Below the pieces are notes generated by a model. It was not told the DNA's origin. It was given only the letters and a program-made list of their open reading frames with translations, and did no database searches. Shown here piece by piece: positions 35,279 to 46,504 of a stretch of 64,000 nucleotides of DNA. Each line of letters begins with the position of its first letter. Within the stretch, counting starts at the first letter, position 1. Source of the DNA: Tethya wilhelma (lineage: Eukaryota > Porifera > Demospongiae > Tethyida > Tethyidae); assembly GCA_964030475.1 (NCBI GenBank), contig CAXIPT010000001.1, positions 18,191,178 through 18,255,177 on the forward strand, in the 5' to 3' direction. The translations under genes and the position numbers were made by a program.

Positions 35279-37161
35279 AAGACCACATTACAGACTTGTG
35301 CAGGTTACACACAAAATGAGTCAACCACATCCTCAACAACATGGTGTAGCTAGGTTCACTTTAGAAGGACAAGTGAAGGAGTAACTTCTAGACAAACACA
35401 CACACACACACCATCATCCCTACCTCATCCTCCTCCTCATCATCATCACCAGCCTCAGACGACTGCTGGGAGAACTGAGAGAGAATCTCCTGACCCTGGA
35501 TTGGGGGGAGGGCAAACACACACACATGATGTCACGGATGAGACCTGCTATGTGGCAGCTGTCCCTCTCACCTGGATGTCTCTATTCTTGAGGTTCCCAA
35601 CCTGAAATGCCTCGCGACATTTATGATTGGTCATCAGTTCCTACAAATATGGTTCAAATGGACACTAAAATGAAACCAATTTATCACTGGACTATGAGTA
35701 AGGCTAGGAAAATTGAACTGCTTGCATAATAATACACACACAAATAGTTCCATACTTTGACTTTGAAGACAACTATTTCCAAGCTCCTCTTCAGCAGGGG
35801 TACGTGGTTCACGAGGCGAGTGTCCTTCTCCACCTTGGACTGGCCACAGATGTGGTGGAGACACCGCGTGCTCTGCTGGAGAGTCTTTAGAACAGCTATG
35901 ACATCATCCTGAGTTATCATGGAAACATGAATAAGTGAGAACAAAAGTAGATTAAGATTTCAAACACCTTGGGACTAGAAATAATTTTCCTAACCTTTCT
36001 TGGTCTGAAAACCAGGTCGACCACCGGCATACCCCTCTTCAAGAACTCATCAACATACTTCCTTCCATTCTGGAGAAAAATAATGATGAGTACCAAAGGT
36101 TAAAGTAATAGAAGAAGACAAGGTGTACTGCCATACCTTGAGAATAACATCTAGCACTGTCTTCTTCTCAAATGACTGCAACCAGAGAGAGAGAGAGAGA
36201 TCATGATGAGTGACAAGGAAACATCATCCTCTTACCTTGACGAGGTTGACCAGGATGAAGAAGACCTTGGTGGAGAGCTCCAGGAGGTCCAGTCTGTCAT
36301 AGAGGTCATCATCCGTTGGTAGTCTGGACTTGTTGTGAGTGGGGATGGTCTTCAGGGAGTTGACCAGGGCAGAGCACATCACACGATAGTAGCAGGGGAA
36401 GGTATCACTAGAGGTGGCGGATACAGAGAACAATAGCAGACACATTACTTTATCACCAGTTGGGTGATGTAACTAAATATTGGCACAGAAAGAGAAAATC
36501 AATCAATTGATAAACATTGTTTATTGCACAAATGGAAATTAAAGGGATAGGAAAAAAAAGAAGAAAGGAAGGAGAAATAAAGACAGGGAGAAATAATTTC
36601 CCTTACTCTGTGAGGGTGGAGTAGGTCTCTGAGGACTCCCGTGCGTCCTCACCGATCAGCTCCGTGGCACAGTCCCCTGCAATTGTCTCTATAATGGCCA
36701 GGGGCTTCCTCGCCCACTCAATGTGGTACTTCAGGAGGTAAGTGAGAGCGTCATTTCTGACCTGCTTGCTCTCAGTGACCCTCCAAGGACGGCACAGCAT
36801 CTTACCACACACCTCCGCTGGAGGATCACATGACTATCACATGACAATACTAAAATGTACACTAACACAGAGGAGGTACAAGCCAGTGTACTTTTTGCTG
36901 ACTCAGCACACAGACAGGTGTATGTAATTAGCTTCCATCATTATTAAATTAGTGCAGTCACATGATCAGAATGCAACTAATGGACTAGCCAGCTCAGCAC
37001 ACTCATGCCGTATCTCCTCTGACTCTAACTGACCAATGGCAGTCTTGATGTGGTCGGCCTTGCATGTCTTGCACACAGCAACGAGGACCCTAGTCAGGGA
37101 ATGGCCGCAGGACAACGTGGGGACAAACTCACTGAACTGACGGAGGTAGTGACATGCCCTC

Positions 37162-37238
<77 letters not shown>

Positions 37239-40035
37239 NACAGGATGAATGAATAAGACTTGACAGTGACAGAATTTTAAAGTAGTTTTGTGCTGATAGC
37301 ACTGCCCATTTTCAGACACTAATTGGTACACCTATCAACTTCCATTTTAGGAGCACTTAGAGAACTTCAGGTAAGTACCTGTATTATTAATTTTTGTGTG
37401 GCAAAGCTGCCCATACTGCACTAGCTCCACCATAAGATTGACAGCTATAAGTAGACCAAGCTAGGACAGTCAGCATGACTACCAATAATGACTTGGGAAT
37501 AAGATATGGACCTGAACAAAAGGACTGGACTCAAACTCTTTCACCACTTGCAAAGACTCAAGATGGCCACAAGCTGCTGGTGTCTCCTCCCTCTCTGGAC
37601 CCTCTGACCCTCCATGCCCAGCAAGAATCAATCACCAGTAGCCAGTACCAAGTCCCATCTGTGGCTCTCAGTGAAAGAGAGCGCTCCAAAGCTTTACAGG
37701 AAACTGCACAGTCTTTTGAGAGATCATGTGACAATGCCGTGGGATTCCAGGTCAATCTTAGAAACTTTCAACACGTAGACTGTGTGAAAGGTTTTCTGGG
37801 CACTCACTTGAACAGTGGTGGCAATCCTTTTGGTAAGAGCTGTGATGGGTTGGCCACGTTGTGGATGGAACGTAACGTTCTAGATTACTATGCCTCACTT
37901 TGGCATGCAAAATGGCCCCACAACCCCAGGGACCCAGACAGTTACTGGGGGTATGTTCTCACCATGGGGTCCACAGAGGGGAACCTGTACGCACTGTGGA
38001 ACGCTCGCAACTACCTCTCAGGCAAGTACATGTTCTCAGGAGCCGGAGAGACCAAAGAAGGCCATTTCCAATTACACCTACAAGCAGTTCACACACCCTG
38101 CAGATAAACCTAATGCCTTTTTGCCTGTTGCATTCTTCTCCAGTGAGTCCCACTATTCCATCATGAAGGCCTTGGAGGTGACAGCCGTCCCCACCTTCCA
38201 CGAGATGGGGATGCAGAAATACAAAGACCAATGTCCACTTGGTTCCGAATGGCTGTTAGCTGTTCCTTGCGAGGGAGGAGATGGCGGGTCAGGAAGCATC
38301 GACATCAATGCACTCACAACTCTGGTTGACTTCTTCTCTGGCAAAGGCCATCCCATCCTTGTCGTCTTCAACTACGGCACAACCTTCAAGGGAGCCTACG
38401 ACGATGTGAAGGCAGCTGGTGAGGCAATCATACCCATTCTGAAGAAGAATGGCATGTACCAACGGAAACATTCCCCCACCGACTCTACTGATCCTAGCTC
38501 CTCCAGCATCATGCGTAAAGGGTTCTGGTTCCACGTTGACGGTGCACTGGGTGCTGCATACGCTCCCTTCTTACACATGGCACATGAAAATGGTCTCATG
38601 GATTCCAAACTAAAACCACCGCCCATCTTTGACTTTCAACTGGACTTTGTATCTTCCATACAGACCAGTGGCCACAAATGGATTGGCTCTCCATGGCCGT
38701 GTGGCATCTACATCTCAAAGACTGAATTTCTACTGCGCACACAAGAAAAGGCTCAAATCACACTTTTGGAATGTCCTGACTACACTCTAAGCAGTTCAAG
38801 AAATGCACACTCAGCACTTATTTTCTGGTCTTACATCAGTACATACTCTTACGAGGATCAAGCCAAGAAGGCTATCACTGCACTAGAGACTGCAATGTAC
38901 GCCGAAGAGAAAATCAGGAAACTTGGGAAGGAAATAAAGCAAGATTTGTGGCTAATGCATTCTCCTTCTTCACTAGCTGTCTGCTTCAAGCGACCTAATG
39001 AAAGTATAGTGAAGAAATATTCCCTTCCAGGAGCGTGGCTGCACATTGCTGGCAGGTGGCGCCAGTACGTCCACATTTACACCATGGAGGGAGTAACAAG
39101 ATCAATAATTGATGAACTTGTAGAAACGTTGCGTACACCTGGAGCATTTGGGTCAACACCAATGGAGTGATAACGGCCTATTGCTGACATTTGTTCTTTA
39201 CTGTAATGATGTTGTAATGTCCTGTCTTAATGACTGTATGACTAACTCTATTTACTGTAGTACTTTGATAGACCTAATGTAGCTTTCATGTATAACTTTT
39301 GATGTATGTAGCAGTTCTAGATATGATGTATGTACGTAAAGTAGAGAACTATTACCATGTTAGGATGTTACTTGATGTGTGCGAGCTCATTGAATGTATG
39401 TGTTAACACCTTTATTGATGTATAGGCTACAGGATGAAACATGTTTTTTGTGCTAGGATATTAACCTTTTCATGCATTTACTTATTGCTTGTGATGTTAC
39501 TTTCTTAGCATTTCCTGTTCTAGTTCTCTTATCTGTTTTGTAACTTCCTGTGTGTTTTGTATATAAGCTAGGCTACTTTTTACATGATTCATTCAATTAT
39601 CACTTACTAAGATTCTTCGTCAACTATCTTCTTCGACTCTCAACTCTGCGCACGATTTCGGCGCACTACATTTACTGCTACCATACAGCGGGTAAATTTG
39701 GCGGGCTTAAAATTTGGCAAATTCCCATTCCATGAATGGCGATTTTAAATTTGGCGATTTAACTCCGCATGCTGCATTGAAATATATGTGCGCACATGCA
39801 TATAAAACTGTTGGCAATTTGAAAAATAATTCGCCAAATTTACCCGCTATATGGTATATATATCTCATTCTGTACAAAGATGTACCTAGTTAACTATATA
39901 GCATGACTACAATATATTATTTTCTAATATTCAGCACCTCCTATTATTCGATATCCTTTACCCAAAAAATTTTTTAAGATGTGCCTCTAATTTTCAGCAA
40001 AGGTCGTCATAGTAATATACCTTTATACATAATTG

Positions 40036-40080
<45 letters not shown>

Positions 40081-41764
40081 NGTAACATCTTGTGTGTCTA
40101 GCAAATCATACAAGACCAGATTAATCTTGGTTTTTGTTTCCTCACTTGAAAGAAGGCACTGGTGTTCTCCAGCTGCTCACAGAGAGGGACAATGATGGTT
40201 GTCATGGCAACCACTAGCTCATCAGCAGTGTAACACTCCTCTCCTTTTGCTCCCTGTAGACAATTTGTATCAATAGTCACGTGACACTCACATGACCTCA
40301 TGTGATCCCTCACCTTGACCCCAAACACACTAAACACGGAGCTGAGTTTGTTGTTGAGGTCTTGGAGGAGGAACACCAGCTGTGGGGGGTCAATACGAAG
40401 CTCCTCCCTCTCTCTCGTGTGGTTGTCAGAATCGAGAAGGGTGCGAGAGAGAGCGCCATAATGGAGGGTCTTGAACACACCCAGGTCCAGCTGCCTGAAG
40501 TAAGGTCTCAGTCGGTCTATTGGCACAGCTGGAGGGGAGGTGGCAGCCGCTGCCTTGTCCACCACTGTGGTGTCCTGAGGAGGGAGATGGAGGGTTCATG
40601 ATTTGATACAGACAGCTGGCTTGTCAAAACATTTCCAGAACTAGACCTCACCTTATCAATGTTGATGGTGGCAGCTGTGATGGAGGCCAGGGTCACATCC
40701 GACTTGGAACTGTAATGGAAAGAAAGTTAGCAGACAAGTAGTCACAAACGAAGAAGGGGCTAGGATTGTACATTCACCAACATAAAGCATATTCACAAAG
40801 ATTTCTATCTAGATTTACTATGATACGATATGATACGATACAGCTGGCAGAGATTGGCCACACCTCTTTCCTCCCCTCTTCCCCCGGGTGCTGGGTTGGA
40901 CAGCCTCTGACACATTCACACAGGGAGGCCAGAAACCAGGGGCAACTATAGGAGGAGAAACAGAGTCAGTCACAACCTGGGAAAACAAGATTGACTGGTT
41001 TTAGTTTACGTGACATGCAGGTTTCCAGTGTGTCCTGTAGCCTGGTGATCTCTGTTAGTCTGATGATGACCTTCCCCTTCATGTCAGGGTCACTCTCGCC
41101 AGCAAAGGCACACACCTGCAGGTCACATGACACACACATAGGCGTGGCACATTAGCGAGGATGAACCAGTCTCACCAGTTCTCTAAACCAGTTGAGGCAG
41201 TAGAAGATGGAGAGACAGATACTGTGACGTTTCTGAAGTGGCAAATCTTCAAACGTGCTCTTCTCCAGCTGCCCATCAGTGCACATGACCACCCCACATC
41301 CTGGAGAACGAGACTCCATGATTCCATTCCAATACTTGGTACCAGTATGAAACCACACCCACCTAACAGTGCATCTATCCCCTCCAGATTGTCGTTCAAG
41401 ACCTGCTCACAGACCCTCACCAGTTTGAACTGGGCGGCCATTCCTCTCAGCCTCTCTCTGTCCTCCTCCTTGCCACTCACCACCATGGGCAGGAGATTGA
41501 GGGCAATGGAGCCCTCCTCAGTGCTGTCCAGGCTGTGCAGGAAGTCCATGGAGAGACCCACGTCCTTCGGGAGGGGGTCGGTCACCTCCATCAGGAAGTC
41601 GTCTTGAAACTTCCCTGTGACATTCTCCGAGAGGTAGGAGAGGACGTCATGGTCCAGTGATTGCACCACGGAGGACATCTCCTCACAGAAGAGGATGGTG
41701 GATTCTGGGGAGCTGGCACAGCTCCTCAGGACCCTCTCCATCAGCTCCTTGGCCTGCAGGGAGA

Positions 41765-41799
<35 letters not shown>

Positions 41800-44700
41800 T
41801 TACTTAGAACAAGATCTAACAAGGAAGAAACATTAAGAGTGAAATGACATGATTTCCATGGTAAATAAGAGATCATATGTAGTCATTTGTTATTGTTCAA
41901 CCAGGCAAACAATTAAAACAAAATGTGGAAATAAAGTTAGTTTCAAGAAATCTGGTAAGATCGTTGAGACTCAGTGCTAGACAAACCTGAGTCTTCCTGG
42001 CGTCGGAGAGCTTTGTGACGGTCTGTGAGGGAATGGTCCTGTTTATGGTCATGTCAGAGACGTCCACCTGGCGTGCTATCTGTCTGACGGCCATCACTGA
42101 CCCTATGATACCCATGTGACGATACCTAAGGGGGGGGGGGAGAGAAAGTGCAGAATGAGTTTTCTGAGTAACAAAGACACCAGTAAGTATGCTAATACTG
42201 TGCACTGACACTTCATTTCAATGTACTGCCTGAATTGTGGACACAATTACAGTAGATCAGGAAAAAATTTTGTAGGTAAAAAAATTCATAATTTAATATT
42301 TATTGCTGATGATGGATAATTCAGTGAAGATTGAAATACAAAATAAATTTTCACCATGTTTAATTTTATCATTAAAGATCACTGAAGAAATTTTAGTAAT
42401 GCAAAATTTCCTGATCTTTGGTATAGACCTTACGTTATCCACATGGACCAATATTAGGGGAAATGGGACAACAGCAGCCCGGTTAGCTCAGTCGGTAGAG
42501 CATGGGACTCTTAATCCCAGGGTCGTGGGTTCGAGCCCCACATCGGGCGTAATTTTTGATTTTTATGCAAGTTTTTTTTTCTTTCTGGATATAGTGGAAA
42601 AGGCCTTGGTTATGGATACTACTACAGTATGTTTGTGTGTGCCATAGGCTAACATGGTCTCGGTGTGTCACTGACTAACATGGTCTCAGTGTGTCGTCAA
42701 CTAACATGGTCTCAGTGTGTCGTCAACTAACATGGTCTCAGTGTGGCGTCAACTAACATGGTCTCAGTGTGGCGTCAACTAACATGGTCTCAGTGTGTCG
42801 TCAACTAACATGGTCTCAGTGTAGCGTCAACTAACATGGTCTCAGTGTGGCGAAGCTGCTTCCTGATGATCATATCCAGCTCGTCTTGGAGGGGGCTCCC
42901 TTCTTCATCGTCATGGAAACCAAGAACACTCAAAATATGGTAGATCTTCCTGAGCTGTGGCACAGAGAGGTGCTCCAGATAATCCAACGCTCCCTGGAAT
43001 AAAACAGTAATGTCATAATAGGCGGAGACTGACACAAATGCTCCACCCACTTTAATGATGATGGAGAAATGGGAGACCTCCTTTTGGTGCCTCTCAACGA
43101 GGGACGTGAGAGCATCCAGGGCGTGGTTGACCTCTGACCCTCCTCCATTGCTAATGTGGTTCATGAGAGTACCAATAACATCCTAAAGACAGAGTGGTCA
43201 AACCGGTTATTGAAACAGGCTTAACACATGGTGTGTGTGTGTGATACCTGTTGACAGAACTTGTCAAACGAGATGAACAGGTGTTGGTAGAGGGAGACAG
43301 CAAACAGGGAGACGGAGGGAGAGGGAGAGCAGAGGAGGCTCTCACACAGGGACACCACATCGGGGAAGAACTCACGCAACGCCTGAGGGAGAGGGGGAGG
43401 GAAGAGATGAGAAACAAAAGGACAACCTTGTTTCATTTCTGACTTCCGACTCACCCCAGCATGTGACCCAAACACCAAGTTGATGAGATCATCTGTGAAA
43501 CACTTGGCCTTGATCTTGTCACTGAACAAACTGAAGACAGCCTTCTTCCTCGCTGGGACAGAATGGAGGATGAACAACACAAAGACATCGATGGGAAGAT
43601 GGTCAGCAGGTTCAGACACAGCCTGGATCGCCTGGGAGATTGATACAGAGATTGAAATTAATTAAGAATAACTGAGATTGATCAAGAATTGATTAAAACT
43701 AAAACAGATTGAACTAAAATGACTAGAGAATGACATACCTTAATCCATCCTTCGGCTACTGATTTCTGAAAGCAAATCGATGACCGTATCGTGTCAAACA
43801 CAACAAAGTAATCTGACGTAGCCGAATCATGTCTAAATCAATCAAAAGTGTTAAGATCTCAATCTGATTCACTGCTCAACACAAACACTAACTTTCTTGA
43901 TGCAGCCTGAGTCTCCAGAGGAGTGGAACTGATGATTGGAAAGGGAGAGCAGTCTATTTCCAATTTAGTACGAAGCTCAGAAATCAACTGTACAATATAA
44001 TATTATGTTACAAAATCATGATGAAATCACAGATCTATATACACTGATCACACACACACCTCTTGAGCATTCTTTGCGGTGACATACTGCATGATGTATT
44101 TGATGACAGCTGGCCGTTCAGCTACCTCAGCAGACTGTATACTGTCCATGGCCACTTCCAATACCTTTGATATTATGATTTCAAGAGAACTGTCTACATT
44201 CACTTGAATGTTGATGGTGGTCTTACCTCAGTAGCTACGTCAGTGGAAATTGTCATGTTGGAAAGCGCATCTATTATTGCAGAAGTCAGGTCGTATTTGT
44301 TTTGCAGTAGTTGCCTGCACGTAGAGCGACACAATGTATAAGATCTGTACGCATTCCAATTTGTGCAACGCAGCCCGGTTAGCTCAGTCGGTAGAGCATG
44401 GGACTCTTAATCCCAGGGTCGTGGGTTCGAGCCCCACATCGGGCGTTCTCTTTTTTTTCTTTTTCTTTTTTTTTTCCTTCTTTTTTTTTTAGACTTACTT
44501 CAATTCCAGTGCTGCATCATTGTGCTGAGGGTCGTCCAGGATCTCTGGTAAAGCTGTGATGATCTCTCTCTGAAACTCAACAGGTGATATACTGCACACC
44601 TCCAGCAAACCTGAACACAGCTCCTGCAAGAAATCACCAAATTTTTGACAATTTTTTTTGTTGGAATGGATATCAATAAATTGCTTACCTTTCCATTGAC

Positions 44701-45634
44701 CAAGTAGTCTAACCAGCGAAACTGGTTTAGTATCAACTTTGCCATCTGATGATACTCCATTACATCCATCCCTCTGGGCAGCCAAGACACCATCACAGGT
44801 ACGTATAATGGCTGCCTATGTCTACTCACACACAACTCACTCCATCTCTCCTCCTGTGTCAGTGAATTCTGGCAGCTTCTCCTCCAAGAGGACCTTTGCC
44901 ACCAGCGGCTGGAGGACCTCTACCCCCAGGAGGAGACGCATCACACTGTCCAGCCCACCCAGACGAGATCTGTGAGAATGATAATAGCATGCATGTGATT
45001 TGCATGAGGACCTACAGTGGTGATGTCAAGGTAATGGGCCACAGCAATGGGCTACCATCATTAAGTACAATACTACACAGTTGAAAACATTTATGGGAGG
45101 CAAACTTTATGAGTGGAGACTCACTCTACAAGTATAATTGAGAACTTTGCTTCATTAATTAATGTTGGAATTGTTTTCTTGGGAAAGCTGAAATAGAAAA
45201 AAAAAACTGCTAAATTTTCCTATTTGCTCACACAATATCTGCTCCACAGGCAATCCTTGTTGGCTGCAAGCACATCCTGAACCTGGCAGGGTCCTCGCAG
45301 TAGTCTGTCAGACTCTTGATGAAATCACCAACCGCCTACAAGGGAGAGAGGGGGTTGTACCAAGAGGATAAAGAGATAGAGACTCTATTAGAGAGTGATA
45401 GCTTCAAACCTTGTCGGTGTTGGTTTCTGCTTTAAACACAGCTGCCAGTTTTCTCTGAAAGAGAACAGGAGCTATGGCTGGAGGGAGGAAAGAAGGGAGA
45501 CAAAGGTAAAGAGTATGGTAGAGGACAAGACTACGTACTCAGCTCGTTGTCAGCTGTTCCTCCAAGATTCATCCCTGCCTCTTCCATCCTCTGGCCAAAG
45601 ACTGTACTGCTCCACTGTGGCTTGGATCTCTTGG
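35077..45634 (-). CDS. FANCD2: FANCD2, Fanconi anaemia ID2-complex subunit
   Basis: Thirty-two exons read in order along human FANCD2. The first visible is 45539-45634, beginning with a Lys/Arg-rich stretch; the first ~20 residues should lie in or beyond the N run. The last two are 35190-35241 and 35077-35114 (TGA), ending in an acidic tail (ESDSDSD). Recognised segments: SELTPVLFQRKL-like start, QREIITALPEILDD (44499-44623), HLPIDVFVLFILHS (43455-43631), SIALNLLPMVVSGKE (41363-41753), LSIFYCLNWFREL (41176-41300), FRQLDLGVFKTLHYG (40314-40574), KVEKDTRLVNHVPLLKRSLE (35756-35908), CREAFQVGNLKNRDIQ (35572-35640). All junctions are in phase except 40146 to 37161, where about 75 residues are missing and two N-marked seams lie between. 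FANCD2 with FANCI clamps DNA at interstrand crosslinks and is monoubiquitinated; the acceptor position here is Arg (43374-43376). Confidence 0.93.
36868..37021. mobile_element. CAGAGGAGGTA-family MITE in a FANCD2 intron
   Basis: The left end CAGAGGAGGTACAAGCCAGT and right end CGTATCTCCTCTG are inverted. The flanking 9-mers ACACTAACA and ACTCTAACT match at 7 of 9. Sister of the element at 31260-31407. Confidence 0.7.
37162..37238. repeat. (GA)n microsatellite ending at an assembly N
   Basis: A GA run directly beside a FANCD2 splice acceptor (CTCTCAG on the minus strand at 37162-37168), ending at N 37239. One of two seams bounding the segment that carries the decarboxylase. Confidence 0.85.
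37475..39170 (+). CDS. PLP-dependent group II amino-acid decarboxylase, one frameshift, intronless
   Basis: Two overlapping frames together give one enzyme of about 564 residues. The first frame (ATG 37475) carries SYWGYVLTMGSTEGNLYALW; the second (to TGA 39168-39170) carries VAFFSSESHYSIMKA, FHVDGALGAAYAPFL (Asp contacting PLP) and TSGHKWIGSPWPCGIY (PLP-binding Lys). The frame changes between about 38030 and 38070; total length 1696 nt is one base over a multiple of three, so a single-base indel explains it. Pyridoxal group II decarboxylases remove the carboxyl group of amino acids such as histidine, serine or aromatic residues; the substrate is not predictable here. It has no introns, is antisense to FANCD2, and is enclosed by N seams at 37239 and 40081. 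It could be a transferred or retroposed gene, or a misplaced contig. Confidence 0.8.
39171..40081. other. Gene-free stretch with MITE and CA run
   Basis: Low-complexity sequence downstream of the decarboxylase, then a MITE at 39679-39856 (TACCATACAGCGGGTAAATT facing AATTTACCCGCTATATGGTA), then a CA run (about 40036-40080) ending at N 40081. No FANCD2 exon was found, although about 75 residues are missing here. Confidence 0.6.
42241..42424. mobile_element. MITE with ACAGTAGATCAGGAAAAAATTTT ends
   Basis: The left end CAGTAGATCAGGAAAAAATT is mirrored by GCAAAATTTCCTGATCTTTGGTA at the right. AT-rich interior. It lies in a FANCD2 intron just upstream of a tRNA gene. Confidence 0.6.
42477..42549 (+). 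tRNA. tRNA-Lys (anticodon CTT)
   Basis: A 73-nt cloverleaf with acceptor stem GCCCGGT/ATCGGGC, A box TAGCTCAGTCGG, anticodon loop CTCTTAA (anticodon CTT, reads AAG) and B box GGTTCGAGCCC. A TTTTT terminator follows within 5 bases. It is antisense inside a FANCD2 intron and identical to the gene at 44373. Confidence 0.95.
42646..42852. repeat. 26-bp minisatellite built on the FANCD2 exon end and donor
   Basis: About eight copies of CTAACATGGTCTCAGTGTGT plus CGTCAA. The copy nearest the exon contains the real 3' end of FANCD2 exon 42836-42993 and its GTTAGT donor (minus strand, ACCAT|GTTAGT). Units differ at only a few positions (GTGTGTCG, GTGTGGCG, GTGTAGCG). Confidence 0.9.
44373..44445 (+). 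tRNA. tRNA-Lys (anticodon CTT), second copy
   Basis: Identical over 73 nt to the tRNA at 42477, same A and B boxes and CTT anticodon. It is followed by TTCTC and a long T tract (44451-44490) that serves as terminator. It lies in a different FANCD2 intron (44315-44498), also antisense. Confidence 0.95.
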
Positions 45635-45636
45635 CT

Positions 45637-45638
<2 letters not shown>

Positions 45639-45690
<52 letters not shown>

Positions 45691-46089
45691 NNNNNNNNNN
45701 NNNNNNNNNNNNNNNNNNNNNNNNNNNNNNNNNNNNNNNNNNNNNNNNNNNNNNNNNNNNNNNNNNNNNNNNNNNNNNNNNNNNNNNNNNNNNNNNNNNN
45801 NNNNNNNNNNNNNNNNNNNNNNNNNNNNNNNNNNNNNNNNNNNNNNNNNNNNNNNNNNNNNNNNNNNNNNNNNNNNNNNNNNNNNNNNNNNNNNNNNNNN
45901 NNNNNNNNNNNNNNNNNNNNNNNNNNNNNNNNNNNNNNNNNNNNNNNNNNNNNNNNNNNNNNNNNNNNNNNNNNNNNNNNNNNNNNNNNNNNNNNNNNNN
46001 NNNNNNNNNNNNNNNNNNNNNNNNNNNNNNNNNNNNNNNNNNNNNNNNNNNNNNNNNNNNNNNNNNNNNTGTGTGTGTGTGTGTGTGTG
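45639..46089. repeat. (TG)n microsatellite spanning a 379-base gap
   Basis: A TG run at 45639-45690, N from 45691 to 46069, then TG again to about 46089. The gap probably contains more repeat and perhaps the first FANCD2 exon. Open frames across it are artefacts. Confidence 0.9.
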
Positions 46090-46504
46090 CATGGTAGCTA
46101 GCTGAGTATATGTATGGGTTGTGAGCAGATAGTGTGGTGTGTTGGTGATCATTTGTTGCACACATGCTAATAGACTGTGATCAACCCTGCTTAGCAAATA
46201 CTCATGAAACTTGGAAGTCAACTTGCTAAAAAAACTTGAGCTCTGATAATTTTGTCTGCAAAATAATGGACCAGGATACAACAAGTGTTTTCACTGACTT
46301 CATTTCACCTGCAGGGGTGCCAGTAGATGATCTGGTGCGCCTCTTCCCCATAGCTTTATCTCAGCAGCTCAGAGACACTCAACACTTCCAGAGAAAGCTT
46401 CAGCAAAACGTGCACAGGCAAGCATGCCAGTCTATTTTTAGATTTCCCTCCAAAAATGTGCCTGTTTCAAATAATGCCCACCCACCATTAGCAGAGGTTG
46501 GTGC
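46090..46504 (+). other. Probable promoter / 5' region of CDPF1
   Basis: Between the gap and the CDPF1 start. An open stretch from an ATG at 46266 (MDQDTTSVFTDFISPAG...) runs through here. I do not recognise it, and the frame differs from CDPF1, so it may be chance or an unidentified exon. Confidence 0.3.

Noticed and set aside
42477..44445. tRNA-derived SINE heads
   Set aside because: Each is a full, unmutated tRNA with its own T-run terminator and no shared downstream SINE body.
35077..45634. FANCI instead of FANCD2
   Set aside because: The segments QREIITALPEILDD, LNWFREL, KVEKDTRLVNHVPLLKRSLE and the acidic C-tail follow FANCD2 in order, not FANCI.
45395..46284. Long open stretches through the N run on both strands
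   Set aside because: They consist of TG/CA dinucleotide coding (VCVCV, HTHTH) and N; artefacts of the gap.
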